In this document: one piece after another, positions 53,727 to 64,000 of the stretch
Layout of the letters: each line of letters begins with the position of its first letter
Numbering within the stretch: position 1 is the first letter of the stretch
Assembly (NCBI GenBank): GCA_018061005.1
Contig: JAGOVA010000001.1
Location: forward strand, 1 to 64,000
Source of the DNA: Sterolibacterium sp.
GTDB taxonomy: Bacteria; Pseudomonadota; Gammaproteobacteria; Burkholderiales; Rhodocyclaceae
Direction: 5' to 3'
Length of the DNA: 64,000 nt
Program-made: the position numbers and the translations under genes
The notes under the pieces: generated by a model
The model's input: the letters and a program-made list of their open reading frames with translations, nothing else
The model's database searches: none
Told to the model about the DNA's origin: nothing

Positions 53727-53736
53727 GCATTATTTT
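53709..53736 (+). promoter_or_regulatory. dnaA promoter
   Basis: TTGACA (53709-53714) and TATTTT (53731-53736) with a 16-base spacer. TTGACA and TGTCAA (53721-53726) form an inverted repeat, so this promoter overlaps the divergent rpmH promoter. Confidence 0.65.
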
Positions 53737-53746
53737 TCTTCAGGGC

Positions 53747-53755
53747 TGTGGATAA
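53747..53755 (-). promoter_or_regulatory. Perfect DnaA box at the dnaA promoter
   Basis: TGTGGATAA, the complement of the TTATCCACA consensus, starts about ten bases after the dnaA -10 box, where bound DnaA would block its own transcription. Confidence 0.8.
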
Positions 53756-53877
53756 CTACTGCTAAAGCCGCTAGAATGCGCCCCGGTGGAGTGCCCGGCA
53801 AACAGGCTTCCTGTCTTGAAAAAACTAAAATAAATCAAGTCATTACAATGATACAAGCAGGCTTACCTGTGGTCTCT

Positions 53878-55347
53878 ATGAATGAATTCTGGGCGGTATG
53901 TCTGAGCCGGTTCCAAAAAGAACTCCCGGCTCAACAATACAACACCTGGATCAAGTCGCTGCGTGTCGAAGATGACCCCACCAGTCATTCTGCTGCCGCT
54001 ACCGATGATCCAGCCACCCCCATCGAATTGCAACTGATCGCCCCCAACCGCTTCGTTCTGCAATGGGTACGGGAACGTTATCTCACACAGATTCAGGCAT
54101 TAAGCCGGGATTACTTTCCCTCCCCCGTCAGCATCAACCTGGCGGTAGCTGAAATCAGCCAGCTTCCTGCCCAGAATACGGCCACTGACCACGACCTGAC
54201 AAATACCGCTTCATCGGTACCTGCATCGGCAAAATCACATACCTCTGCAACCACACCCACGGCTCGCCTCTCATCGGGGGTAGCCAACACGCTCAGCCAC
54301 AGCCGGGCTGAGGATAGTCTTTATGAAAAGTCCTGCCTGAACCCAGGCTTTACTTTCGATAACCTGGTAACCGGTCGCGCCAATGATCTCGCCCGCGCCG
54401 CTGCCCAGCAAGTTGCCCTGAACCCGGGAACTTCCTATAACCCATTATTCATTTATGGGGGAGTTGGTCTGGGTAAAACCCACCTGGTACATGCCATCGG
54501 CAATGAAGTCTGGAAACATAATCCGGATCTGGTAATCCGTTATGTTCATGCTGAAGACTACTATGCAGACGTAGTGCGTGCCTACCAACAGCAGTCCTTT
54601 GATGTCTTCAAGCGTTACTACCGCTCACTCGATCTGCTGTTAATTGATGATATCCAGTTCTTCAACCGCAAAGGCCGTACCCAGGAAGAATTTTTCTATG
54701 CTTTCAACGCCCTGGTTGAAGCTAAAAAACAGATCATCATCACCTGCGACACCTACCCAAAGGACATCACCGGCCTTGAAGAGCGTCTGGTTTCACGTTT
54801 TGACTGGGGGCTCACAGTACAGATTGAACCCCCCGAACTGGAAATGCGGGTAGCCATTCTTAAAAAGAAAGCTGAAGTCACCAAGATAGACCTGGGCGAC
54901 GACGTTGCTTTCCTGATCGCCAAAAACCTGCGTTCCAACGTTCGTGAGCTGGAAGGCGCACTCAACAAGGTGCTAGCCTATGCCCGTTTTCATGGCAAAC
55001 CGGTCAACCTGGATGTGGCCAAAGATGCCCTGAAAGATATTTTCGGCGCAACCAACCGCCAGCTCACCCTGGAACTGATCCAGAAAACGGTCGCCGATTA
55101 CTACAAGCTTAAAGTCGCCGACATGCACTCCAAAAAACGTAGCCGCATCATCGCCCGGCCACGTCAGGTAGCCATGTGGCTGGCGCGTGAGCTGACCCAG
55201 CACAGCCTGCCTGAAATCGGCGAGGCCTTCGGTGGTCGCGATCATACAACTGTGCTCCATGCCTGCCGTACCATCAATGAGTTACGCAGCAAGGAAGCGC
55301 AACTGGGTAACGATGTTCATGTGTTACTACAGACCTTGAAAGGCTGA
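53878..55347 (+). CDS. dnaA: Chromosomal replication initiator DnaA
   Basis: A 489-residue AAA+ initiator. Domain I is NEFWAVCLSRFQKELPAQQYNTWIKSL, domain II a variable linker (about 95-150), domain III begins FTFDNLVTGRANDLARAAA with Walker A GGVGLGKTHL and Walker B LLLIDDIQFF, and domain IV ends with RPRQVAMWLARELTQHSLPEIGEAFGGRDHTTVLHAC, the DnaA-box-binding signature. I start at the ATG at 53878, where homology begins; ATGs at 53848 and 53776 are in frame and none has a clear ribosome binding site. The leader from the predicted promoter is about 135 bases. Confidence 0.95.
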   Translation: MNEFWAVCLSRFQKELPAQQYNTWIKSLRVEDDPTSHSAAATDDPATPIELQLIAPNRFVLQWVRERYLTQIQALSRDYFPSPVSINLAVAEISQLPAQNTATDHDLTNTASSVPASAKSHTSATTPTARLSSGVANTLSHSRAEDSLYEKSCLNPGFTFDNLVTGRANDLARAAAQQVALNPGTSYNPLFIYGGVGLGKTHLVHAIGNEVWKHNPDLVIRYVHAEDYYADVVRAYQQQSFDVFKRYYRSLDLLLIDDIQFFNRKGRTQEEFFYAFNALVEAKKQIIITCDTYPKDITGLEERLVSRFDWGLTVQIEPPELEMRVAILKKKAEVTKIDLGDDVAFLIAKNLRSNVRELEGALNKVLAYARFHGKPVNLDVAKDALKDIFGATNRQLTLELIQKTVADYYKLKVADMHSKKRSRIIARPRQVAMWLARELTQHSLPEIGEAFGGRDHTTVLHACRTINELRSKEAQLGNDVHVLLQTLKG

Positions 55348-55387
55348 AAAGAAGGCAGGATAACTTCGGTATGGATACTGAACAAAC

Positions 55388-55575
55388 TGTGAATAAATAC
55401 CGGATTTCGTTTTTTGTTCTAAAGTATTCACAATCGCCCACACCTTAACAGACGACTTTTCCATAGACTTATACATAAAGCAACTTGGTGAAAAATAACA
55501 GTTTTTTCACATTTTGCACAGAAACCACCGAACCATTATTATTATTAGAGGTTTATATATAATGCTTTTATATAA
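55388..55575. other. Candidate replication origin in the dnaA-dnaN gap
   Basis: Five sequences match or nearly match the DnaA box TTATNCACA: the complement of TGTGAATAA (55388-55396, exact), GTATTCACA (55424-55432), TTATACATA (55469-55477), TTTTTCACA (55503-55511) and directly adjacent TTTTGCACA (55512-55520). An AT-only-like stretch (about 55534-55575, TTATTATTATTAG and TTTATATATAATG) follows and could be the unwinding element, running into the dnaN start. Confidence 0.55.
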
Positions 55576-56665
55576 AGGCTCACGCGACCAGATACTCGCT
55601 CCGCTGCAGTCAGTTTGTGGCATTGTCGAAAAACGCCATACCCTGCAGATACTCTCCAATGTTCTACTGGAGAAAGAAGGGGATCAGCTGACGTTACTGG
55701 CTTCAGATCTCGATATCCAGATCAAAACGCGGACAAACACCAACGAATCTGAAAAAATCGCGCTCACGGTGGCTGCACGCAAGTTGCAGGATATTTTGCG
55801 CGCCTTGCCTGAAGACAGTGAGATCAGCTTGAACCTTGATGAAAGTCGTCTGCAGGTCAAGGCCGGACGCAGCCGCTTCAATCTGCAAACACAGCCCGCT
55901 GAAGGTTTTCCGCACATGTTGCTCAGCGATGGCAACCGGACGCATCTCAAACTGAGCCAGAAGCAGTTCAAGCGTTTGCTGGCACTGGTTCAATACGCCA
56001 TGGCTGTGCAGGATGTGCGTTACTATCTCAACGGTTTGCTGGTGGTTGTCAGAGGGAATGAAATCTGTGTTATCGCCACAGATGGTCATCGCTTGGCGTT
56101 TGCCAAGGAAGTTCTGGATGAGCAGCTCCCTAGCATCGAAGTCATCCTGCCACGCAAAACAGTGCTGGAATTGTCGCGTCAGCTGGACGATAACGATGAA
56201 CCACTGGAAATTTCCCTGACCCCGACTCAGGCGCTGTTCCGCTTTGGCAGTATCGAGTTTGTCTCCAAACTGATCGATGGCAAGTTTCCTGACTACGATC
56301 GTGTAATTCCAAAAACACACGACAAGCTCATCAAGCTGTCTCGCGCCCAGCTGCTGCAATCGCTGTTGCGCGTGAAAATCCTGACCAACGAAAAGACGCC
56401 CGGGGTGCGTCTGGTCTTTGGCGAGAATACGCTCAAGATCATCGGCAACAACAACGAACGCGAAGAAGCCCAGGAAGAAATCGAAATCGACTATCCACAT
56501 GAAACCATCGATATCGGTTTCAACGTAAACTACCTGCTGGATGTGCTCAATCACCTGAGTGACGAAGAAATCGAATGTCATCTGGGTGATACTCGCAGCA
56601 GCGCGTTGTTCCAGTTGCCAGGCAACCAGAACTTCAAATACGTTGTAATGCCCATGCGAATTTAA
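55562..56665 (+). CDS. dnaN: DNA polymerase III beta sliding clamp
   Basis: A 367-residue clamp subunit; two form the ring around DNA. It shows SVCGIVEKRHTLQILSNVLLE, LTLLASDLDIQIKTRT, YYLNGLLVVV with ATDGHRLAFAKEVL in the second domain, FPDYDRVIPK, and the C-terminal YVVMPMRI that forms the edge of the partner-binding pocket. The ATG at 55562 (after AGAGG ten bases upstream) is chosen; the frame is open to 55514. The start region lies in very AT-rich DNA. Confidence 0.96.
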   Translation: MLLYKGSRDQILAPLQSVCGIVEKRHTLQILSNVLLEKEGDQLTLLASDLDIQIKTRTNTNESEKIALTVAARKLQDILRALPEDSEISLNLDESRLQVKAGRSRFNLQTQPAEGFPHMLLSDGNRTHLKLSQKQFKRLLALVQYAMAVQDVRYYLNGLLVVVRGNEICVIATDGHRLAFAKEVLDEQLPSIEVILPRKTVLELSRQLDDNDEPLEISLTPTQALFRFGSIEFVSKLIDGKFPDYDRVIPKTHDKLIKLSRAQLLQSLLRVKILTNEKTPGVRLVFGENTLKIIGNNNEREEAQEEIEIDYPHETIDIGFNVNYLLDVLNHLSDEEIECHLGDTRSSALFQLPGNQNFKYVVMPMRI

Positions 56666-59170
<2,505 letters not shown>

Positions 59171-59266
59171 TTTTGTCAGATGACGCAGATAAGGAAATAG
59201 CCTGTCATCCTTCGCTATCCGGGCTGGAAATTCCTGAGCGAAGCGTGCATTTGTAGACGGCCATTC

Positions 59267-59296
59267 TTGCCAAATTACCCCCTAATAGGGTAATCT
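59267..59296 (+). promoter_or_regulatory. mqsRA promoter with operator-like inverted repeat
   Basis: TTGCCA (59267-59272) and TAATCT (59291-59296) are 18 bases apart. The spacer carries the perfect inverted repeat ATTACCC-N7-GGGTAAT (59274-59294). MqsA-type antitoxins bind palindromes at this position; the assignment is by analogy. Confidence 0.6.
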
Positions 59297-59303
59297 TGAA
59301 CAC

Positions 59304-59603
59304 ATGGAAAAGCGCTCTCCCCATTACCTGCTGTCCGCAATACAAGAGCAGATGGATGGTGTCGAGACGATGAACCTGACCCAATCGGCACAACTGGGTA
59401 TCCGGGCGGCGGGGATGGAAATACTGGAGGCGTTAGCAGTAGTGCGAGGTCTTTCCCGTATCGATTTCTACAAGAGCATGACCACGAACAAGGATCATCG
59501 TGTTTGGCAAGACGTGTATCACGGGGAATGGCGGGGAAAGCCGCTTTACGTCAAGTTCCAGCAGGCCGGTGAATACTTCGTGGTGTCCTTTAAGGAGTTG
59601 TGA
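59304..59603 (+). CDS. mqsR: MqsR-family toxin
   Basis: A 99-residue mRNA interferase of the MqsR family: MEKRSPHYLLSAIQEQM, then LTQSAQLGIRAAGMEILEALAVVRGLSRIDFYKSMTTNKDHRVWQDVYHGEW and finally PLYVKFQQAGEYFVVSFKEL. Known MqsR cuts mRNA at GCN sites. The ATG has no ribosome binding site and lies only eight bases past the predicted -10 box, so the mRNA may be leaderless. Its antitoxin gene follows after one base. Confidence 0.93.
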   Translation: MEKRSPHYLLSAIQEQMDGVETMNLTQSAQLGIRAAGMEILEALAVVRGLSRIDFYKSMTTNKDHRVWQDVYHGEWRGKPLYVKFQQAGEYFVVSFKEL

Positions 59604-59604
59604 C

Positions 59605-60015
59605 ATGGTGTCGAAATGGAATGGCAAACAATGCCCGCTGTGCTTTGAGGGAAACTTGTGCGATGGAAAACAGAAGCAGCGTTTGACGTATCGCGGCCAT
59701 CTCTATGAATACGTGGCAAATGGCGCTTTTTGCAACCATTGTCATGATGGATTCCCGGAGCATGATGTGAAGGAAGAGGCTGCATGGAGGGCGTTTCGTG
59801 ACGAAGTTGATGCAAAGGAAATGGCCGAGTTGGCGCGTATCCGCAAGAAACTGAAGCTAACACAGCAGGAAGCGGCCAAGTTGGCAGGTGGGGGGAAGAA
59901 TGCTTTCTCCCGCTACGAACGCGGCCAGGCTAAACCAGTAGCCGCGGTCGTCAATTTATTTCGCTTGCTGGATCGGCATCCCGATTTGCTTCGGGAGCTA
60001 GAATTCAAAACCTAA
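59605..60015 (+). CDS. mqsA: MqsA-family antitoxin
   Basis: A 136-residue antitoxin. The N-terminal zinc domain has two CxxC pairs (CPLCFEG and FCNHCHDGFPEHD), and the C-terminal XRE-type helix-turn-helix is LARIRKKLKLTQQEAAKLAGGGKNAFSRYERGQAKPVAAVVNLFRLLDRHP. AAGGAG lies seven bases before the ATG at 59605, inside the mqsR tail. It should hold MqsR inactive and repress the operon. The pair sits between gyrB and folD, an unusual spot that suggests insertion. Confidence 0.95.
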   Translation: MVSKWNGKQCPLCFEGNLCDGKQKQRLTYRGHLYEYVANGAFCNHCHDGFPEHDVKEEAAWRAFRDEVDAKEMAELARIRKKLKLTQQEAAKLAGGGKNAFSRYERGQAKPVAAVVNLFRLLDRHPDLLRELEFKT

Positions 60016-60160
60016 CCACGATTCCTGAAATTTTCACGATCAGTGGCACAATGCCCGGATATTTTCAGGATCATTAACGCAACTACCCAGTACACTCCCA
60101 CCCCCCAGCACGCCTCACACAGAACATGAAAATAGTATTTCGTTCAAGGCTATTTTTTAC

Positions 60161-60192
60161 TTGCTGTGTTGCTATGTTGCTGTGTTGCTGTG
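60161..60192 (+). repeat. Four tandem copies of an 8-base unit
   Basis: TTGCTGTG, TTGCTATG, TTGCTGTG, TTGCTGTG in tandem, followed by the partial TTAGCTGA. The array ends 44 bases before the folD ATG, in its presumed promoter or leader region. The rest of the 220-base gap after mqsA holds nothing I can name. Confidence 0.8.
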
Positions 60193-60236
60193 TTAGCTGA
60201 CATATTTTCTGATTTCGATCTCAACCCTACACAATC

Positions 60237-61097
60237 ATGACTACTGCTAACCTGATCGATGGCAATGCCCTCTCCGCCACAGTACGCGAACAGCTCGCCC
60301 AGCGTGCCACGGTACTCAAGGCACAAGGGATAGTCCCCTGTCTTGCCGTCATACTGGTCGGTGAAGACCCGGCCTCAGCGGTGTATGTCCGCAACAAGGT
60401 CAATGCTTGCGAGAAAGCGGGGATTCGCTCGATCAAGGATGTCTATGCGCCGGATGTCGATCCTTCCGAAGTACTGGCGCGGATTGCCGCACTGAATGCC
60501 GATCCGGCGGTGCATGGCATACTCGTGCAGTTGCCGCTGCCTAAACAGTTCGACAGCATGGAAGTGCTCGAAGCCATTGCGGCGGAAAAGGATGTCGATG
60601 GTTTTCATGCCGAAAACATCGGTGCGCTGGTGCAGGGTGCTCCCCGTTTTATTCCCTGCACACCCTATGGCGTCATGAAAATGCTCGAAACCGCCAAAGT
60701 GCCGCTGAAAGGTGCAGAGGCCGTCATTGTGGGGCGCAGCAATATTGTTGGCAAACCCATGGCCATGCTGCTGCTGGCGGCGGGCTGTACGGTCACGGTA
60801 TGTCATTCGCAGACACGCGATCTGGCGTTCCACACGAAGCGCGCCGATATTCTGGTGGCTGCGGTCGGCAAACCTAAAATGATTACCGGCGATATGGTCA
60901 AACCCGGTGCTACGGTGATTGATGTCGGTATCAACCGTCTGCCACCCGAACAGGGAGGCAAGCTGTGTGGTGATGTGGATTTTGCTTCGGTAAGCGAAGT
61001 GGCGGGGCTGATCACCCCGGTGCCGGGGGGCGTGGGCCCGATGACCATCACCATGTTGCTGGCCAATACCATCGAATCAGCCGAACGCGGCGTTTAA
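60237..61097 (+). CDS. folD: Methylenetetrahydrofolate dehydrogenase / cyclohydrolase
   Basis: A 286-residue bifunctional enzyme of one-carbon metabolism. Signatures are [29 protein letters not shown] (catalytic lysine region), [15 protein letters not shown], the conserved [39 protein letters not shown] (NADP binding) and [20 protein letters not shown] at the end. Length fits the family. It is followed closely by purE, which consumes pathway intermediates of purine synthesis. Confidence 0.97.
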   Translation: MTTANLIDGNALSATVREQLAQRATVLKAQGIVPCLAVILVGEDPASAVYVRNKVNACEKAGIRSIKDVYAPDVDPSEVLARIAALNADPAVHGILVQLPLPKQFDSMEVLEAIAAEKDVDGFHAENIGALVQGAPRFIPCTPYGVMKMLETAKVPLKGAEAVIVGRSNIVGKPMAMLLLAAGCTVTVCHSQTRDLAFHTKRADILVAAVGKPKMITGDMVKPGATVIDVGINRLPPEQGGKLCGDVDFASVSEVAGLITPVPGGVGPMTITMLLANTIESAERGV

Positions 61098-61118
61098 TTG
61101 ACGGAGTTGAATAAATAC

Positions 61119-61619
61119 ATGACGACTACAGCAACGCCCCTGGTGGGCATACTCATGGGTTCTGACAGCGACTGGCCCGTGTTGCGTGCAGCTGGGGTAA
61201 TTCTTAAAGAATTCGGCATTCCCTACGAAGCCCGTGTGCTCTCGGCACATCGCACCCCGGATGAAGCCCTGGATTACGCAGCCACCGCCGAAGCGCGTGG
61301 CATCAAGGTCTTGATTGGCGCGGCAGGCGCTGCCGCGCATCTGGCCGGTGTGATGGCCGCCAAGACCACCCTGCCGGTGCTTGCCGTGCCGATGCCCTCG
61401 AAGCATTTGCAAGGGCTGGATTCTCTGCTGTCGATGGTGCAGATGCCCGGCGGCATCCCGGTGGCCACATTTGCCATTGGTGAAGCGGGTGCGACCAATG
61501 CCGCGCTGTTTGCCATCTCCGTGATCGCGCTCAACGATGCCGATAGCGCAACCAAACTAAAGGATTTCCGCCAACGCCAGAAGGCCAAGGTGCTGGCCAA
61601 AACGTTGGAATTGCCGTGA
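61119..61619 (+). CDS. purE: N5-carboxyaminoimidazole ribonucleotide mutase, class I
   Basis: A 166-residue purine-synthesis enzyme. Class I motifs are GILMGSDSDWPVL, YEARVLSAHRTPD, IGAAGAAAHLAGVMAAKTTLPVLAVPM and a glycine-rich LDSLLSMVQMPGGIPVATFAIG. The ATG at 61119 has GGAG about 13 bases upstream; a TTG frame open from 61098 overlaps the folD stop region and is less likely. purK is not adjacent. The stop overlaps the next start. Confidence 0.95.
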   Translation: MTTTATPLVGILMGSDSDWPVLRAAGVILKEFGIPYEARVLSAHRTPDEALDYAATAEARGIKVLIGAAGAAAHLAGVMAAKTTLPVLAVPMPSKHLQGLDSLLSMVQMPGGIPVATFAIGEAGATNAALFAISVIALNDADSATKLKDFRQRQKAKVLAKTLELP

Positions 61620-62662
61620 ATCCGGGACGCGACCTGGAACGTGCCGTCGCGCTGTTGCGTGCCGGTGAACTGGTCGCCTTCCCTACCGAAACCGTTTATG
61701 GCCTAGGCGCGGATGCCGCCAATCCGCAGGCCGTTGGCAAAATTTTTGCCGCCAAGGGGCGACCGGCCGACCATCCGCTGATTGTTCATTTGCCGGGGTC
61801 AGATGCGCTCGAATACTGGGCGCGCGAGATTCCCGCAACAGCTCACCGGTTGGCTGCTGCCTTCTGGCCGGGGCCATTGACGCTGATCCTCAAGCGCGCT
61901 GCTCATGTCATCGATGCCGTCACCGGAGGGCAGGACACTATAGGCCTGCGGGTACCGGAGCATCGGCTGGCGCTGGCCTTGTTGCGTTCGCTGGATGATG
62001 AATGTGGCGCGGCGCGGGCGGGGATCGCTGCCCCTTCGGCTAACCGTTTTGGCCGGATCAGCCCGACCACAGCAGCGCATGTGCGTGAGGAACTCGGCGA
62101 ACGGGTAGCACTCATCCTCGATGGCGGACCGTGTCTCGTAGGCATTGAATCCACCATCGTTGATCTGACCGGCGCCGTGCCGCGCATCCTGCGCCCGGGT
62201 GCCATCAGTGCGGCGGCACTGGAAGCGGTACTGGGCGTACCCGGCGTCACGTTAGATCACCACAGCAGCACGCCGTTGGCGGCTGGAATCGCAACGGGGC
62301 TCGAGCCTCCGCGCGTTTCTGGCACACTGGCCGCGCATTACGCGCCCAGCACGCCGTTAAGTCTGCTAGGGGCTGACGCGTTGTACGACACCCTGCAGGC
62401 ACTCAGCCCGGGTGAGCGTTGCGCGGTGCTGGCATTTCAGTCAGCACCTGAAAAACTGCCGGAAGGTGTGTTGTGGCAGAGTGCGCCAGACAATGCGACA
62501 GCCTACGCGCACGACCTGTACGCCACGCTGCGTCGGCTTGATGCGGCGGGGTGTGATCGCATTCTCGTTGAAATGCCGCCCAGTTCGGTCGCATGGCGCG
62601 CGGTGGTGGATCGTCTGCAGCGTGCCGCCTGTGGCTCAGGCGTGAGCGACGAGATGCCCTGA
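61616..62662 (+). CDS. Threonylcarbamoyl-AMP synthase, Sua5 type
   Basis: A 348-residue two-domain protein. The N-terminal YrdC/TsaC domain has GELVAFPTETVYGLGADA, IFAAKGRPADHPLIVHL, FWPGPLTLIL and APSANRFGRISPT; after ESTIVDLTG and ILRPGAIS a linker leads to the Sua5 domain (VSGTLAAHYAPSTPL onward). It makes threonylcarbamoyl-AMP for t6A37 of tRNAs. The start is GTG at 61616, overlapping the purE stop by four bases. The C-terminal end converges with the outer-membrane protein gene. Confidence 0.93.
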   Translation: MNPGRDLERAVALLRAGELVAFPTETVYGLGADAANPQAVGKIFAAKGRPADHPLIVHLPGSDALEYWAREIPATAHRLAAAFWPGPLTLILKRAAHVIDAVTGGQDTIGLRVPEHRLALALLRSLDDECGAARAGIAAPSANRFGRISPTTAAHVREELGERVALILDGGPCLVGIESTIVDLTGAVPRILRPGAISAAALEAVLGVPGVTLDHHSSTPLAAGIATGLEPPRVSGTLAAHYAPSTPLSLLGADALYDTLQALSPGERCAVLAFQSAPEKLPEGVLWQSAPDNATAYAHDLYATLRRLDAAGCDRILVEMPPSSVAWRAVVDRLQRAACGSGVSDEMP

Positions 62663-62689
62663 GCGCCACGCAGGCGCAGGGTGTTCGGA

Positions 62690-63403
62690 TCAGAACTTTG
62701 CGCTGACACCCACGGAAGTCAGATTGACGTCGGTAACCCCGGTGGTTTCCTTGCTGCCGATGCGCGGGTATTTTTCAAATTCGGCACGCACGCCAAAGAT
62801 GTCATTGACCTTGTAATTGGCACCTACACCATAGGTGGCAATCCAGCGATGCTCAGTGGCATTGGTCGCCAGACTGAAGCCCGCGCCGCCGTCATGCGAG
62901 CGGATTTCGGCATGCATCAGCCCCAACTTGCCCAAGAGGGATAGCCGGTCGTTGATCTGGTGCGAGCCCACCCCGGTGACATTCCAGCCGCTGATTTTGG
63001 ATATGCGCGTAGACGCAAAGGGTTCGTAGGTGGTTTGTCCACCCACGACACCGACGAACGGTGGCAGGAACACTGGAACGGCAAATGAGCCGGAGGCCAG
63101 GTAACTTGAGGCATAACGGGTTTTCCCCAGATCCACATAGCCGCCTTCAATCGCCCAGCGTGGCGAGAATTCGTAACCGATCTGCAACTTGAATGCGCCG
63201 CCTACGTTGTCTTGCGTGGATTGCAAGTTCTTGATGCTTAATCCACTATTGAGGATGAGATCGTTGTTCGTATTTTGCAGCGGCGTATGGATGATATTCG
63301 ACTGACCGATCGACGCGACGAAATAGGTGTCCGTGGTCAGTTCGAGTGCCTGGGCGGATGAGGCGAGCGCAAGCAGGGCAAAAGTGGCGGCAGATCGCTT
63401 CAT
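62690..63403 (-). CDS. Outer-membrane beta-barrel protein
   Basis: A 237-residue protein from the ATG at 63403 (GGAG upstream). Residues 1-19 are a signal peptide (RSAATFALLALASSAQA). The rest alternates polar and hydrophobic residues in strands, with GGAFKLQIGYEFSPRWAIEGGYVDLGKTRYA, GLMHAEIRSHDGG, RWIATYGVGANYKVNDIFGVRAEFEKY and the terminal VNLTSVGVSAKF ending in F, as expected for a small OmpA/OmpW-like eight-stranded barrel. Function and ligand are unknown. A longer frame reaches 63475 but would precede the signal. Confidence 0.83.
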   Translation of the reverse strand: MKRSAATFALLALASSAQALELTTDTYFVASIGQSNIIHTPLQNTNNDLILNSGLSIKNLQSTQDNVGGAFKLQIGYEFSPRWAIEGGYVDLGKTRYASSYLASGSFAVPVFLPPFVGVVGGQTTYEPFASTRISKISGWNVTGVGSHQINDRLSLLGKLGLMHAEIRSHDGGAGFSLATNATEHRWIATYGVGANYKVNDIFGVRAEFEKYPRIGSKETTGVTDVNLTSVGVSAKF

Positions 63404-63496
63404 CAGGACTCCAAGTGGCAGGTAAAAACGCGATGTTAGCAAAATTTGTAGTCTTAGCGGGAAACGTTGCGGCACAGACGATGCCCGAGCCGGGTT

Positions 63497-64000
63497 TCAG
63501 CGGCCTGTGGCGATATGCCGTCCGGCGCGTCGACCGCTGAACAGGCCATCCGCCAGTGAGAGGCCGCTGATGTAAGTGTGCGCACACAGGCCGACCGCAT
63601 TGCGCCCGGCGGCGTAGAGGTTCGGGATCGTGGTGCCGTTTTCATCGATGACCTGGCCGCTCTCCTCGTCCACACAAAGGCCGCCGAGGGTCAGTGTGGG
63701 GCAGGGAAATTTCGAACCGATACTGATATCCATTGCGTAAAAGCAACCATTGCCGATGGCTACACGGTATTTGTCGGGTTTGGCAAACTCGTCTGGTAGC
63801 CCTTGGCTGATGCGCTGATTGTAGGCTTGCAGCGTGCCAGCCAGCGTCTCAGCGGGCAGGCCAAGCTTGCTGGCCAGATCGGCCAGGCTGGCGGCTTTGA
63901 CGGTGCAGCGGAAGATGTAGACCAGCGCCATCAATTTTTGAATCAGTGCCAGATGGTGGTCGTTGCGTAGTTGCGCCCAGGCATCGCGCATCAAGGACTG
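63497..64000 (-). CDS. FAD-binding flavoprotein, ketosteroid-dehydrogenase/fumarate-reductase family, C-terminal part
   Basis: The reading frame stays open to the right edge, so at least 167 C-terminal residues are shown and the N-terminal FAD motif is outside. Visible are LADLASKLGLPAETLAGTLQAYNQRISQGLPDEFAKP, TLTLGGLCVDEESGQVID and IPNLYAAGRNAVGLCAHTYISGLSLADGLFSGRRAGRH, the typical end of fumarate-reductase-like and 3-oxosteroid-dehydrogenase flavoproteins. In view of the CoA-thioester cluster a steroid ring dehydrogenase is a fair guess, but the deciding catalytic residues are not in the window. Confidence 0.82.
   Translation of the reverse strand, partial: QSLMRDAWAQLRNDHHLALIQKLMALVYIFRCTVKAASLADLASKLGLPAETLAGTLQAYNQRISQGLPDEFAKPDKYRVAIGNGCFYAMDISIGSKFPCPTLTLGGLCVDEESGQVIDENGTTIPNLYAAGRNAVGLCAHTYISGLSLADGLFSGRRAGRHIATGR

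Overview
The window looks like the replication-origin neighbourhood of a GC-rich betaproteobacterial chromosome, joined to a steroid-type catabolic and transport region. Evidence for this is the order rpmH-rnpA-yidD-yidC-mnmE / mnmG-rsmG-parA-parB on one side and dnaA-dnaN-gyrB (no recF between) on the other, the rsmB-DUF4390-ntrY-ntrX block, and priA-hemE. A cluster resembling the actinobacterial steroid C3-side-chain enzymes (two acyl-CoA dehydrogenases, ChsH1/ChsH2-like MaoC proteins, an Ltp2-like thiolase-fold protein, a FATP-type acyl-CoA ligase, a TonB receptor and, at the right edge, a ketosteroid-dehydrogenase-like flavoprotein) makes a steroid-degrading member of the Rhodocyclales/Sterolibacteriaceae type my best guess. 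The taxon is inference, not proven.

Layout. 1-5.7 kb: tail of cheD, a pyrC-lipoprotein-DUF3025 operon, an MBL-fold hydrolase gene bounded exactly by copies of a short dispersed repeat, and an acyl-CoA ligase. 5.8-12.8 kb: a lipoprotein with WD40 repeats and a caspase domain, a HigBA toxin-antitoxin pair, and a coupled pair encoding a membrane-anchored periplasmic binding protein and a cyclic-nucleotide-domain/SLC13 transporter. 12.8-22.2 kb: the CoA-thioester cluster, a TonB receptor, a LysR regulator and an unrecognised 69-residue protein ending at a 44-bp perfect palindrome. 22.2-34.4 kb: a chemoreceptor, a TonB-like protein, a MarR regulator divergent from a complete RND efflux operon, ubiK, cytochrome b561, an RlmN-like radical SAM enzyme, a TetR regulator and a tail-anchored protein.

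34.4-45.1 kb: priA, a gene-free 390-bp interval carrying DnaA-box-like 9-mers, hemE, a type II restriction-modification pair, rsmB, DUF4390, and the NtrY/NtrX two-component pair, whose NtrX has lost Walker A and the GAFTGA loop. 45.1-59.2 kb: parB-parA-rsmG-mnmG, two parS sites, mnmE-yidC-yidD-rnpA-rpmH, then divergent dnaA-dnaN-gyrB, with a candidate origin in the dnaA-dnaN gap. 59.2-64 kb: an MqsRA toxin-antitoxin pair, folD, purE, a Sua5-type threonylcarbamoyl-AMP synthase, an outer-membrane barrel and the truncated flavoprotein.

How the parts fit together: the TonB receptor, acyl-CoA ligase, dehydrogenase pair, hydratase pair and Ltp2-like lyase could form an import, activation, desaturation, hydration and retro-aldol chain that removes a three-carbon acyl unit. 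The origin block is housekeeping. Toxin-antitoxin pairs, the restriction-modification pair and REP-like repeats sit between these blocks as accessory insertions. I saw no tRNA, rRNA, CRISPR array, complete insertion sequence or prophage.
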